From: Seminavis robusta
Taxonomy: Eukaryota; Bacillariophyta; Bacillariophyceae; Naviculales; Naviculaceae
NCBI GenBank assembly: GCA_903772945.1
Contig: CAICTM010000666.1
Location: 1 to 53,878 of the forward strand
DNA: 53,878 nucleotides
Direction: 5' to 3'
How positions within the stretch are numbered: position 1 is the stretch's first letter; every line of letters starts with the position of its first letter. Below, one piece after another: positions 11,817-22,154 of the stretch. The position numbers were made by a program, and so were the translations under genes. The notes beneath the pieces were generated by a model. That model had not been told where the DNA came from, did no database searches, and saw only the letters and a list, made by a program, of their open reading frames with translations.

Positions 11817-14681
11817 TTATGCAACGACTGGCCGCTTCCCCAAGCGCTTGAACCAGTCCATTCTTTCCAATAGATCTCTCCAAACTTTCTTTCCATTCTT
11901 ACTCGTCTGTGGAAACCGTTCCGTGGAGGTTCGCCTTTTCTCTTTCCTTGTGGCCTTGCTGCTGGATGATGGAGGATTCGGGACCAGGGAATTCTTGTTG
12001 GAAAGCTGCGAGTCATTCGTGCATATGCTCGAGGACGACGATGGGTAGGGAGGTAGATTTCTGGGAACCCTTCGACGAGGCGGTGCAACATTCTGTTCCT
12101 GTTTCTTGGTCTTGGAGGAAGCCGAAGTTCGTTTCTTAAAGGGCGAAAAAGGGAGCTTGGAGGGTGAGAAGGGAAGATTGTTGCTGGAGACCTTACTACT
12201 ACTGTTGCCCCTTCCGGTATAGCGTTGGCTTGTTCTTTCTTCGGGTTCGTCCGGTGGTGGGAGCTCATAATATGTGGTAGTATCGTTGTTGTTGGTGGTA
12301 ATCGCTGCTGTCGCTGTTTTCTTCGTGTGAGTGGCATTCGCATCGTCGTTGGTCGTTCCCTGGTTAACCACAACAAACTTGGCATCTTTTTTGGCACAAT
12401 CGCACGAACGTCGACTGTTGTCTTGTCCTTCCTTGTAAAATACGACGCAATCGCAGGCAATATCATCATCGGACGCATTCTTGGAGGACGAGGACGACCA
12501 ATACCGCAGCATGCCATTCAGCACTCGAGGAGGAGGAGGAGATTTCGTCGGCTGTTTGGAGCCTCGATAGAGCATGGCGCTCTGCGTGGGCGACAATAAG
12601 GAAGATTTCGTCGGTTTCGTGCGTTCTTGTTTTTGTGGGGTCTCTTTCGTCCACAAGAACGACGGCACTGCTTGAGTTTGATGATGAGGCACATGCAGCT
12701 GTTTATGCGGCACGGCCAATGACCCTGGGTTGCACCACGGAAAGGGCAACTGAATCGCTCCACCCGTATCGAACAATGACGTGGGTCCACTGGTGCGAGT
12801 AGGCGCAGGCGCAGGAGTCGTATTATTTCTTGTTGGAGTGGCACGACCACGACGAATGGGTGTTACCAAATTGGCCGCCGACACCGTGACATCATCGCTT
12901 CGGACCGATGCTCGACTGACATGTGTCTCAAAGGAACAATCAACCAGACCACAACAAGAAGGAGTGGTCCGTGGTGGCGACGACGCATACGTATTCATTG
13001 GGTCGTTTTGTATCTTTGGTGGTTCCTCTTCTTGCTGCTGCTGCTGCTCCATACTAGCAGCAATATTATCAAAGGACTGATCCGCCGCCAATGCAAGGTC
13101 TAAATCCGCCAATGCGAGTTCATTCCGTAACGAGTCGAGCGATTCTCGTCCGGCACTGGTATCATCATCATCGCTTGTGCATGAATACCGATTCGATGCG
13201 GCCTTTGTGACACTGTCTTCTCCTTCCGATGGATCGAGGAGCCGCCCCATGTCCTGCTCGTGGGTCTGTAACAAGTTGAGGAGCAAGGGTTGTTCTTTGC
13301 TGCTGCTGGCTGCTCCTGAATTATTAGATTTTGGCACGACGACATTTGTGGTTCTTGGTGTTTCTTCAAACGATCGGACAGTGGGAATGGGCGACGGAGG
13401 GAGCGGGGATGGCGACAAGAATTTGGTTTTTCGTCCCCCGACACTGCTCATCATCATCATGGAAGAAGAGGAAGGCCACAAGGATGATGTCTTGTTTTTG
13501 TTTTTACTCTTGCGTTTCGAGTTTGACGACGATGATGCCAACGGAGGCAGCGCGGCTCGATGTTGTCGATGTTGTTTTGCCGAAACCGGAAAGAGTGGCG
13601 AAGAACGGAACAAGGGCGTTTGTTTCCAATCTCGTTCTTGGGTGGTCGTACTGGCATTGTCACAATTTCCTCCCGTACTGGTGGTCGTATGACTGGTCCC
13701 CGTGTATTCCGAACTAATGGTCCCCGTATCACTGCTGCTGTTCCAATTATTATTATTGGTATTGGCACCACCACTGCTAGTACTGTTGTTGTTGTTGAGA
13801 CTGTTGGAATAATTGTCATCTCGAAAGACGAGCCGTTCGCCTCCCATCAACCAATTCCCACTCATGACTCGACCCGATGCCAAATCTTCCTGATGAAGGC
13901 TGCCTTCGGTACTGGTATTGTGACAACTACTGTGATCATCATCGCCCGTTCCACTGGTGTATTGATTATGCTGCTGGTAACTATTGTTGCTGCTGCTAGT
14001 AGTCACACTGCCCTTGTTGGTTCCAAACAGTTGCGGAAGGCGGCGGCGGGTCGATGAATGGTTGTCACTATTGTTACCGGAACGAGGAGTGCTTCGTTGT
14101 TGTTGTTGTTGTTGTTTCCCACCGCCACCACTGCTCCCACTGCTAATGGACGATCGTGCCGTGGCAAAGGAATAGACGGACGATTGTTGCGACGACGGCG
14201 GGAACTGTCGTGACTGTTGTTGCTGTGTCTTTTGCAATAAGAACTCGATCCCTCGGAAACTGGGATGATAGACGACCGGCGGATGAAGTTGCTGTTGTTG
14301 CTTGCTGCTAGTAGTAGTCGTGTGACTATGAAAGGATGGCGCCTTGAGTGCTTCTCGACTGTCGATACTACTAATGTCGTCATCGTGTTGTGTGGCAGTA
14401 GCAAAGGACGAATCGACCGACATGCAGGCATTTGGAATGGCCGTGGCAAACGACGAATCGGCGACGGAAGAAGACGACGCCAGTGTCAGAGCGCTCGTAG
14501 TAGAAAATATCACTTCTTCTTCTTCTTCCAGCTTGGCCGTGGACAGCGTCATGGGGAAAAAGATTCGATCATCTCGCACATCCATTGGAGAGACTTGAGA
14601 GCGCGCGGCAAAGCTCTTGGAGGGACCATGGGATGGTGGGAAAGAGGATCGAGTCAGAGCTTGTTGGACCAGAGACGACAT
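11817..14681 (-). CDS. Large low-complexity protein, unknown function (954 aa)
   Basis: One uninterrupted 954-codon frame from ATG at 14681 to TAA at 11817-11819. The sequence is dominated by Ser, Thr, Asn and Gln runs (poly-Q around residues 170-200, Asn/Ser tracts around 300-330, poly-Met MMMM near 410), with several acidic and basic patches. No membrane segment, signal peptide or catalytic domain is visible. The most ordered-looking segment is the basic C-terminus, about residues 915-954 (KKVWRDLLERMDWFKRLGKR), which could be an amphipathic helix. Length and continuity make a real gene likely despite low complexity. Such proteins in diatoms are often regulatory or scaffold proteins, but no function can be assigned. 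Strong antisense frames are shadows of the repeats. Confidence 0.75.
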   Translation of the reverse strand: MSSLVQQALTRSSFPPSHGPSKSFAARSQVSPMDVRDDRIFFPMTLSTAKLEEEEEVIFSTTSALTLASSSSVADSSFATAIPNACMSVDSSFATATQHDDDISSIDSREALKAPSFHSHTTTTSSKQQQQLHPPVVYHPSFRGIEFLLQKTQQQQSRQFPPSSQQSSVYSFATARSSISSGSSGGGGKQQQQQQRSTPRSGNNSDNHSSTRRRLPQLFGTNKGSVTTSSSNNSYQQHNQYTSGTGDDDHSSCHNTSTEGSLHQEDLASGRVMSGNWLMGGERLVFRDDNYSNSLNNNNSTSSGGANTNNNNWNSSSDTGTISSEYTGTSHTTTSTGGNCDNASTTTQERDWKQTPLFRSSPLFPVSAKQHRQHRAALPPLASSSSNSKRKSKNKNKTSSLWPSSSSMMMMSSVGGRKTKFLSPSPLPPSPIPTVRSFEETPRTTNVVVPKSNNSGAASSSKEQPLLLNLLQTHEQDMGRLLDPSEGEDSVTKAASNRYSCTSDDDDTSAGRESLDSLRNELALADLDLALAADQSFDNIAASMEQQQQQEEEPPKIQNDPMNTYASSPPRTTPSCCGLVDCSFETHVSRASVRSDDVTVSAANLVTPIRRGRATPTRNNTTPAPAPTRTSGPTSLFDTGGAIQLPFPWCNPGSLAVPHKQLHVPHHQTQAVPSFLWTKETPQKQERTKPTKSSLLSPTQSAMLYRGSKQPTKSPPPPRVLNGMLRYWSSSSSKNASDDDIACDCVVFYKEGQDNSRRSCDCAKKDAKFVVVNQGTTNDDANATHTKKTATAAITTNNNDTTTYYELPPPDEPEERTSQRYTGRGNSSSKVSSNNLPFSPSKLPFSPFKKRTSASSKTKKQEQNVAPPRRRVPRNLPPYPSSSSSICTNDSQLSNKNSLVPNPPSSSSKATRKEKRRTSTERFPQTSKNGKKVWRDLLERMDWFKRLGKRPVVA

Positions 14682-16005
14682 ACTCTACTCAACGCTTGCT
14701 CTCAAAGACACACACACGTGCTTGCTTGCTTGCTTGCTGCTTCCCCGACCGCAACAGGTGCCAATCGCTTCTTCTCTTCCAACCAACCTGCCAATCAATC
14801 AATCAATTTATCAATTGAATTCTATTCGTTTTGGGGGCTGTTGCTGTTGCTTGATCTCATATTTCTCGTTCCAAAGAACGCCTACGTACCACTACCAAGA
14901 CTTGGTACAGCCGTACGTTCGTAGATATAAAAGTACCAGCAGGAAGCTGTCTAAGAAAAAGTAGGGAACATCAACATGCTCGCTCTTCAAGTGAGTGGTC
15001 TGGCGTCGGCTGGACGCACGGAGGAACCATAATTGAATTAAATCGATGCTAAAATATTGACCAATTGCAATTTTGGCGACTTTTTCTTGGAAAATCGACC
15101 ACGTTGGCACAAACGACCATCTGTCCCAAATGGACTTGTCCGTGTCTTTAGCTCCATCGGGTTGGGCATGGCTACGAGTGCATGTAGTTTAGCAATGCCA
15201 TTTTCTTTCAAAAGGAGCAGTTGGCCTTCAAAATTTGAGCCCGAGTGGGCCTTGTTGGTTTCCTTGGAAGCTGTCTATTTTGCTATCATGGCAACGGTGC
15301 CGTGCCACATGTAGTCTAGTTTCTCCCTCCACATGACGGGCAACAAGACATACGACTGTACCGTAGCGGTGCGGACGTTCTCGGCTAGCTACCTGTGCAT
15401 CGCAGCCTTCATCTATCTCTTCTGACCACTACTTTCCATACGATACTCCAACGCCATCTCTCCTCTCGATCTTCAAAATCCTATCATAGCTAGCCATCTG
15501 CATCTAGATAGAAGGCTAGATATCTAGCCACAGATCTCTCATTGCTCGCCAAGATTCATTGATGTCTCCCGCCTTTTTGAGGCATAATTCAGCTCATGTT
15601 TTACTTCTAACCTTCAACTTTGATAGTAAATCTTACCGGGACTCGACTCGTCACTCATCAAATCAATCGAGGAGTCGAGTGACGAGTCGAGTCGAGTCAG
15701 TCATGCATGTGTCGAGAGAATGTCTTTGCTGGTGCAGCTCTGCTAACTTGGTGACCGGACAAAAGTCAAGCAAGGCCAAGAGCCAAGAGGGCACAGTCAC
15801 AGCAACACTACATGCATGCATCTCTTTCTCTCGCAACCAAGACCCCGAGACCGATGAGATGCCAGTACTTTGAGACAAATAGGGTCAATTGCAGTCTCTC
15901 TCTTTTGCTTCCTTGCAGTCTATTCATCATATCTGTCTGTCAACGAGTGATCTAGCTAGCAATCCCCTCAGTCAAGCCAGCTAGCTACCGGTAGTGGGCA
16001 GCAAC
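14682..16005. other. Spacer with 17-bp inverted repeat
   Basis: No gene supported. A perfect inverted repeat lies at 15640-15656 and 15677-15693 (arm GACTCGACTCGTCACTC) with a 20-bp loop, so a transcript could form a stable hairpin. The motif GCTACCGGTAG stands just before the ATG of the next gene (about 15984-15994) and may belong to its promoter or 5' UTR. Confidence 0.5.
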
Positions 16006-17274
16006 ATGGTCTCCGTATTATCGGCACGACGAAAAAGAAAACACAGCACGAAGGAACAACCGCAGCCATCTTCATCTTATCGAGTCTGTGTGTTGGGGAT
16101 CTTGGCCCTGCTTGCTTTGTGCCTGGTATTGTTTAATGCCGGTACTGTGAAAGACATTGTCGTGACAAAGTCTCCACGACGGGCATCCAACATCCATGAA
16201 GCACCAATAATGAGAAAGAATGGACCAGTTGCCAGCTGTGTGTGGAGCCCCGAGAGTGAAGGTGACTGCAGCAATGCCTTTTCCAAACTGATACTATATC
16301 CCGCAAGCAATACAACAGATGGACCACTTATTGATGTTCCTCGACGGTGGCTATTCTTTGGAGATTCCACCATGTGGAGGCTCTTTGCCTATTCTGGTGT
16401 CCTGGCACGCTACTTTGTCAAAGAACCTGCCAGAGACATACCCAAAGCATGTCCTTCCCAATTTCAATGCAAGAGACATCAACATAAGAGGTGTGAATTG
16501 GCAGAACTATTTCAATTACAACCAGCCAACCACTGGATTCCTCCAAATGCTTCCCTGGGAGAGGGACCTATAGAATTTGGAGCCAAAAATCCCTTTTGTC
16601 AGGACTGCTCAGGATGCAACTCAGTTTATGCCACTTGCAAGTTCAACAGCACCAACATCACCACAAACTGCGATACCTCCAGGATGATCTATGGGGGTTA
16701 CTTTTCTATCGAGTTTGCAAGGGATGTCGAACTCCAAAGTACACAATTCCAAACCACCCAAGAAAATGTCGCACAGTTTATGCAGAATCATTTCAATGGA
16801 CCAATATCCCTGCAAACAAGCTTTGGCGGAAAACCCATTTGTGTTGTGTCAGCGGGGATTCATGACATGGCCATAGCAAACATGAGCGCATCCAACTTTG
16901 TTGGCATTGTGGATTGGTACCTTGAGTTGTTGCAACAGCAATGTGACAGTATTGTGTGGCTCCAAAATGCAGCACCCCAACGCCATAGTGGTACAGATCC
17001 ATTTGCCAAGTTTGCCAAACAGCATTGGGTCAGTGTTGAGGAATGGAACAGAGCAGTGCATCAGCACTTCAATGACACCACAGCACTGGACAACAGCAGG
17101 ATTCTGGTTATGGATGTGTTTGAAGCATCCAAAGAATGGCCATTTGACACTGAAGATGACAATATTCACAAATCCACTGACTGGTATCGAAAGCTTGCAA
17201 CATTCTTTAAGGAAATGGCTCAAAAGACAGTATCAATTCCCGATACTTTGCCACAAAGTCAAGCTGTGAGGTGA
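16006..17274 (+). CDS. SGNH/PC-esterase-like type II membrane protein, copy 1 (422 aa)
   Basis: Likely Golgi or surface hydrolase or acyltransferase of the SGNH fold. The first true ATG is at 16006; the GTG upstream is not used. Residues about 26-44 form a signal anchor (VCVLGILALLALCLVLF), giving a type II topology. The catalytic block is RRWLFFGDSTMWRLF with the nucleophile Ser121 in a GDS motif; a second conserved block is GKPICVVSAGIHDM, and DNIH (Asp385, His388) near the C-terminus matches the DxxH block of PC-esterase/TBL-type proteins. A Cys-rich region (FCQDCSGC...CK) probably forms disulfides. Single exon. Three related sequences in this window (19606-20853, 33502-34731, relic 41175-41781) show local family expansion. 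Substrate unknown; glycan O-acyl groups are plausible from the family. The C-terminus differs from copies 2 and 3. Confidence 0.7.
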   Translation: MVSVLSARRKRKHSTKEQPQPSSSYRVCVLGILALLALCLVLFNAGTVKDIVVTKSPRRASNIHEAPIMRKNGPVASCVWSPESEGDCSNAFSKLILYPASNTTDGPLIDVPRRWLFFGDSTMWRLFAYSGVLARYFVKEPARDIPKACPSQFQCKRHQHKRCELAELFQLQPANHWIPPNASLGEGPIEFGAKNPFCQDCSGCNSVYATCKFNSTNITTNCDTSRMIYGGYFSIEFARDVELQSTQFQTTQENVAQFMQNHFNGPISLQTSFGGKPICVVSAGIHDMAIANMSASNFVGIVDWYLELLQQQCDSIVWLQNAAPQRHSGTDPFAKFAKQHWVSVEEWNRAVHQHFNDTTALDNSRILVMDVFEASKEWPFDTEDDNIHKSTDWYRKLATFFKEMAQKTVSIPDTLPQSQAVR

Positions 17275-18048
17275 CGCACGTGCTCCGGGGTGGACCAACA
17301 ACGTTAACAGGCCTGATGTCTTGGTACGCAGGGCAATGCTTTGTCCAACCACTATGAGCTGGGACTTGGAGCCAAAATGCAGGAGCTTGATCTTTGGCGT
17401 GTTCGTTTTCGAGTGGAAGCAAGCAAGTTGCTTCTGCGGGATCAGTTTTCAGTTGGGAGATGCAATGAATACATTGGGATCTGCGCTTGAGCTCTTCCAG
17501 TTGAGTTTCCACTAAGCGAGAAGTGAAATCACCAGTCTTGACAATCGGAGTCCTCAAGAGCAAGGATGCTACTGTAGTGAGGAATTTAAGCTTCGTTGTG
17601 AAGTGAAATGTCTCTTAAATGGGTGTTGTGGCTGAGGAGCATCTCTCTTCATTGTGTACCGCTGCAGCAGTGATATACTTCTTAGCCTAAGCCTGGCCCC
17701 TCGCCGGCATTCGCAGATAACTTCCCTAATCTTTACAAAGGCACGTCCTCTTTCGTGATATACATCCATGTCTCTCGCAAATTTGCTTCCCTTTTCAGCG
17801 CTTCGCCTCTTAAAGAAAATAGCAATTTTCAGAAACTATTATTAGATCTCCTTCCTAATGTAGACTTCTGGACGAGTGGGTGAGTGACAGCTCGGCTGGT
17901 TTCAAAGGGATCGGATCAGCATTGCCGTTCCAAACCAATGACAAGTCTAGAACCACAAAAGATCCAATGCGGCAATTTTCAGCTTCTTCTGAGAGCTCTC
18001 TCTGGGCATTCTATTCATTGCATTTTTGCGACGACGCAGTTGGGGACA
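17275..18048. other. Spacer, nothing recognised
   Basis: Lies between the first SGNH gene and the 331-aa unknown gene. The frame of the unknown gene stays open upstream to about 17884, with an alternative ATG at 17938, so a longer N-terminus is possible. No other signal seen. Confidence 0.45.
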
Positions 18049-19044
18049 ATGGCTCCCCCATCCAAACGCCCAAAGATTGGAGCATCTCAGGATGCACCAC
18101 AGAAAGAAGAAGCAGTATCATGGATGTCCAAGTGTGTAGCTGAATTCAAGTTGAATCCCATCCCAACTGCGTGGAAGTGTGAAGTACCAAGTTCAAGTGA
18201 AACGCAATGGAAACGATACTACTATTATCGTAAGGAAAAGGAACAGACATTTCTTGAAGAAACAAGTGTTGATCGCGGTGGTGATGATGAGGCCGTAAAA
18301 GATTTGCTGGCGAAGTGGCACTCCAAGCTGCGAAAGGAAGTTCTACAATGCCTGGGCAAAGATATGTGTGAAAAATGGCTGGCAACGATAAGTGCCAAGG
18401 ACTTGTGCTGGGAAGATGCTGATGAACTCCGAAGTGCGACTTTTGAAGCCAACGTGTGGTCGCCCTTCGCTATGCCTCATGCGATAAAGCTTCAGCACCG
18501 CTACCATCACCGAGCCCGCTCCAGGTCTGTGGAGTTTTATGCAACCTGGGCCCACAGCCTTCTTGACTTTGCTGAACTTGGAAAAGTCGATTGGGAAGAA
18601 CTCTGTTCCAATTGCTACGAAGACGAGGAGTTACGCATGGATGTTATTGATACGGAAAACCTGACCCGCGAAACTGTCGATGGCCTCCGAAGATTTCTTC
18701 ACGGAACCGATGATGGTGAGAAGCTCGACAGGGAACTTTTTTGCAACCATGACTTTATGTTGCTTTTGTTCGCGTCGATGGGAACCATTGACTACGAAAC
18801 GATTTATTGCGGCGACATCGGTTACGCATGGCGTCCTCCGTTTATGGACGAGGAGTTTTGCAAGGCAATGGTCGATGCAGAAGTGTTTGAGGCTGCTCAT
18901 TACATTCAGGGGCTTGAGGATCTTAGTGATGTTTCTTGGCTAGACTACGGAATCCGCGAGGCATCAGGCGAACTAGGGCCGATGCACAACTACTACAAGC
19001 ATCCAACCATTAAGGATGCTGTCGGATACAAGGAATCATTATGA
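18049..19044 (+). CDS. Unknown protein (331 aa), has a decayed relic nearby
   Basis: Single-exon frame. I choose ATG 18049 (MAPPSKRPKIG) because the part before it does not look like protein; an in-frame ATG at 17938 would add 37 residues. No signal peptide or membrane segment. The protein is acidic and rich in Trp, Glu, Asp and Cys, with a short basic patch (SKRPK) near the N-terminus that might be a nuclear signal. Residues about 30-120 include WKRYYYYRKEKEQTFLEE and a helical WHSKLRKEVLQCLGKDMCEKW segment. I do not recognise the family. A degenerate copy of its codons about 202-275 lies at 22155-22368 on the same strand, so the sequence has been duplicated locally and one copy has decayed, which supports it being a real gene. 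Confidence 0.65.
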   Translation: MAPPSKRPKIGASQDAPQKEEAVSWMSKCVAEFKLNPIPTAWKCEVPSSSETQWKRYYYYRKEKEQTFLEETSVDRGGDDEAVKDLLAKWHSKLRKEVLQCLGKDMCEKWLATISAKDLCWEDADELRSATFEANVWSPFAMPHAIKLQHRYHHRARSRSVEFYATWAHSLLDFAELGKVDWEELCSNCYEDEELRMDVIDTENLTRETVDGLRRFLHGTDDGEKLDRELFCNHDFMLLLFASMGTIDYETIYCGDIGYAWRPPFMDEEFCKAMVDAEVFEAAHYIQGLEDLSDVSWLDYGIREASGELGPMHNYYKHPTIKDAVGYKESL

Positions 19045-19605
19045 CAACCGAAGAGCTGTTTACTACGATGACTAAGACGATGATCAAGATGACGGGGACT
19101 ACTAAGATTACGAAGAATACAGGGATTCGTTTTTGCTGTTGAGATTGAAAAGTGGATTGCATGGAATGTTACCAGTACTTCAAATGGTAAAGGTATTCAT
19201 TGGGTACTTCAACACACCTGGTACCTGGTAGTTGCTGAGTTTAGCAGGGAATTCAACGACCCAACACTAGCTAGTAGGCATCGTGTGTTTCACCGTTGGA
19301 TATTACCATGGCGCTATCCCCAAGAAACTCGTACCTAAGCATTGATGGAAGCATGAGGGAGATTGTCACTTTGTTTTCCTCAACATCGAGAGAAGTGTTG
19401 ATATGGATTTATTTCGGCGCTGATTTGAGCGCTGGACCCGTTGCCTCAAATGCTGCCGCCGAAACACAGAGTTGTTTGCTTCTTGAAACTCGCTCACCAA
19501 CCGGACGTTGGCAGTACTATTACGAATCCCTCCAGGGGTGAAGCAGAAGACGCTTCCCCGAGGATGGTCGCCGCGGATGCATGCAATGGCTAGCCAGCCC
19601 TGAGA
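19045..19605. other. Spacer between convergent genes
   Basis: Separates the 331-aa gene (+) and SGNH copy 2 (-), which converge. No gene supported. The part next to SGNH copy 2 (about 19580-19605) keeps similarity to the 3' flank of SGNH copy 3 and of the 41-kb relic (TGATCTCAGG and a GCTAGCCA motif), showing that the duplicated unit extends past the stop codon. Confidence 0.5.
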
Positions 19606-20853
19606 TCATGTCGTCGTCGACGTCATCGTTGTTTGAGTGGCTCGCAGAGTATTGCTGCCTTGCGCTGCTGTCACTTGAGCCATAACTTTGAAGAGTGATG
19701 CCAGCATTCTGTACCAGACATTGCACTTGTGGATGTTGTCTTCTTCGCTCGCAAATGGCCATGCTTTCGAAGATTCAAAAACATCCATGACTAGAATCCT
19801 GCTGGTATCCAGCTCTGAAGTTTCCTTGAGATGTTGATGAACTGCTCTGTTCCATGCCTCAACACTGACCCAGTGCTGTTTAGCAAATGAGACAAATGGA
19901 TCTGTACTATTACGGCGTTGGGGGGCAGTATTCTGAAGCCACACAATGCTGTCGCATTGCTGTTGCAACAACTGTAAGTACCAGCTCACAGTGGTGACAT
20001 ATGTGGATGTGGTCATATTTTCAATGGCCATGTCATGAAACCCTGCTGACACCACACAGATGGGTTTGCCACCAAAGTCAGTTTGGAGTTTCTGGTGCTG
20101 ATTGAAATGATTGTGTATGAACTGGGCAACATTTTCTTGGGTGGTTTGGAATTCGGTGGTTTGAAGTTCCACATCTCTGGCAAACTCTATTGAAAAGTAA
20201 CCACCATAGGTCAGCTTGGAGGTGTCACAAGCTGGGTTGGCGATCTTCGTCCTCTTTGGCTTGCAGATGGTATAGATAGAGTTGCAACCCGAGCAGTCCT
20301 GGCAGAATGGATTCTCGGCTCCAAATTCAATAGGCCCCTCTCCCAGAGAAGCATTGGGAGGAATCCAGTGGGATGCTGGCTGTTGTTGAAAGAACTGTGC
20401 CAATTCGCATCTCCTGTGTTCATGCATCTTGCATTGAAACTGGGCCCAGCAAGGGTTGGAAATATATTTCGCGGGTTTATTTACAAAGTGGTCAACCAAT
20501 ACTCTTGACTTTGCAAAGAGTCTCCGCATGGTGGAATCTCCAAAGAAGAGCCACCTGCGAGGGACAGCTGCAGATCCATCTATTGGATCTCCATTTTGGT
20601 GGAGAAGTTTGAAAAAGGCGCCAGTGCAACTGCCTTGGCTCTTGGGGTCCCACACACAGCTGGCCACTGGTTGTTGCAGTTTGCTTGGTTCACTTTCTTC
20701 TTCTTTATGTTGTAGATTTCGTTGGGCATCAACAACAACTGTAATGTTGTAGGCACTGCTGAAGTTGCGAAGCGCAAACACCAGAGCAATCACCGTGGAG
20801 ACCAACAGTGCAGGGACTCGACATGATACCGGCTGAAGCTTGTTTGGAGACAT
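19606..20853 (-). CDS. SGNH/PC-esterase-like type II membrane protein, copy 2 (415 aa)
   Basis: Paralogue of the 16006 gene on the opposite strand, ATG at 20853 and TGA at 19606-19608. Signal anchor at residues about 13-30 (VPALLVSTVIALVFAL). Catalytic elements are intact: RRWLFFGDSTMRRLF with Ser107, GKPICVVSAGFHDM, and DNIH (Asp372, His375). The Cys-rich segment FCQDCSGCNSIYTICK is conserved. The C-terminal tail is related to that of copy 3 (AAQGSNTL.ATQT) but runs on into a Thr/Ser tail because of a short extra segment at 19609-19625. The GCTACCGGTA palindrome lies about 10 bp before the ATG, as in copy 1. Same predicted role: acyl ester transfer or hydrolysis on glycans in the secretory pathway (inference from fold). 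Confidence 0.7.
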   Translation of the reverse strand: MSPNKLQPVSCRVPALLVSTVIALVFALRNFSSAYNITVVVDAQRNLQHKEEESEPSKLQQPVASCVWDPKSQGSCTGAFFKLLHQNGDPIDGSAAVPRRWLFFGDSTMRRLFAKSRVLVDHFVNKPAKYISNPCWAQFQCKMHEHRRCELAQFFQQQPASHWIPPNASLGEGPIEFGAENPFCQDCSGCNSIYTICKPKRTKIANPACDTSKLTYGGYFSIEFARDVELQTTEFQTTQENVAQFIHNHFNQHQKLQTDFGGKPICVVSAGFHDMAIENMTTSTYVTTVSWYLQLLQQQCDSIVWLQNTAPQRRNSTDPFVSFAKQHWVSVEAWNRAVHQHLKETSELDTSRILVMDVFESSKAWPFASEEDNIHKCNVWYRMLASLFKVMAQVTAAQGSNTLRATQTTMTSTTT

Positions 20854-20996
20854 GGAGTTCAGCTACCGGTATGCCGAAAGGCTCTTATTTTGTGAGTGTT
20901 TAGCGATCCAACCTGTTGGAGGAGAACAAGCAGCCGGAGGCTGATGCCCTCAACTGTCAAAAAGAGATTTGATTGGATTCCCCAATCGAATCCTTA

Positions 20997-21300
20997 ACAT
21001 CTTTGGTCAAATCCTTTACCGTGTTCAACTGGACACACTATTGATAGCAAGTCTCCATAGCCAGCCAGTCAGTAAGGGTCCAAAGTACTGTGTCCAACAG
21101 AACACACAATATAATCCCTATCCTTAAAAGGAAAATGCCTTATGTCTTTGGCAAAACTTACACCGGTTTATCTGGACACACTAGTAGTCTGCATAGCCAG
21201 CCAAACTGGTACCCATATGTTAAACTACTGTGTCCAGCTGAACACACAATATATCCCTATCCTTAATGAGGAAAGTGTCCCCTATGTGACCAAAACAGCT
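20997..21300. repeat. Two imperfect direct repeats, about 144-bp unit
   Basis: Copy 1 runs about 20997-21140 and copy 2 about 21141-21282, with the start of a third up to 21300. Shared segments include TCTGGACACACTA / ACTGGACACACTA, CATAGCCAGCC, TACTGTGTCCA and GAACACACAATATA(A)TCCCTATCCTTAA. The array passes directly into a CA-rich microsatellite. Confidence 0.8.
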
Positions 21301-21733
21301 GCAACAAACACACAACACACACCCCCACCACAACACACACACACCACACACACACACACACACACATCCAGCCCATCGAGGTATTGGATTTACGTTTTAT
21401 TTAGCTTGGTTTCGTCTATACCGTACCAGCTCTATGTGTTTATTTTCGAAATCACCACAACAGGTACCCTTGCTTTTCTCACAGCCTACCCGGCTTGTAT
21501 CTTTTGCCATCCCCAGCTGCTCCACTGATGAAGCAAACACGAAATTCCTAAGCTCAGAATTGGAAATCGCAAGCAACGGTATACCCACCCATGGATAAAC
21601 ATCCAATGGTAGATTCGTCGTAGATTAACTCTTAGTAGTGTCTACACACATCTCACACAACATCACACATCTCACACAACACTCAACGTACACACACCTA
21701 CACACACCTACACACACACACACACACACATAC
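21301..21733. repeat. Two CA-rich microsatellite tracts
   Basis: Tract 1 at about 21303-21366 and tract 2 at about 21641-21733 are imperfect (CA)n with CACAC/TACACAC interruptions. The sequence between them has no supportable gene. Confidence 0.85.
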
Positions 21734-22154
21734 AGCGATAAAAGTGTGAAAGACCCTCAGTCCGTTGAGGGCAAAATCACCGCACCTCTTCCGTAATCCG
21801 ACTTGGCCACCAGTACACACCACCTACCGATATGCAGGGAGGTGCTCCAAATAAATAAATACAGTATGCTATGTTTGAATATTGCCCACCTTTCTTTCAA
21901 TGACTGAAATTACTACCGGTACCGGTACACAGTACAGCAGGTAGACGTCTCTATATGCTATTTCGGTGCATCGTACTCGTACAGAACAAAACCGGTGATA
22001 GGGCACGGCACAAGTTGGCCAAAAAGTCCACGATGTTGGTTGGATGGAGGGGGACAGCTCTGTTGTCGCCATGGCCAAGGATTGATACGAAGTACCTGGT
22101 ACGAAGACGAAGACATAGACTACTGTACGCCTAGAAGCGATTGATGGCTAGCTA
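21734..22154. other. Spacer, nothing recognised
   Basis: No gene supported. TACCGGTACCGGTAC palindromes lie at about 21914-21930. Confidence 0.45.

Noticed and set aside
12225..14175. Long frames on the + strand opposite the 954-aa gene
   Set aside because: They are rich in Leu/Val/Cys/Arg as expected for the antisense of Gln/Ser/Asn codons; shadows.
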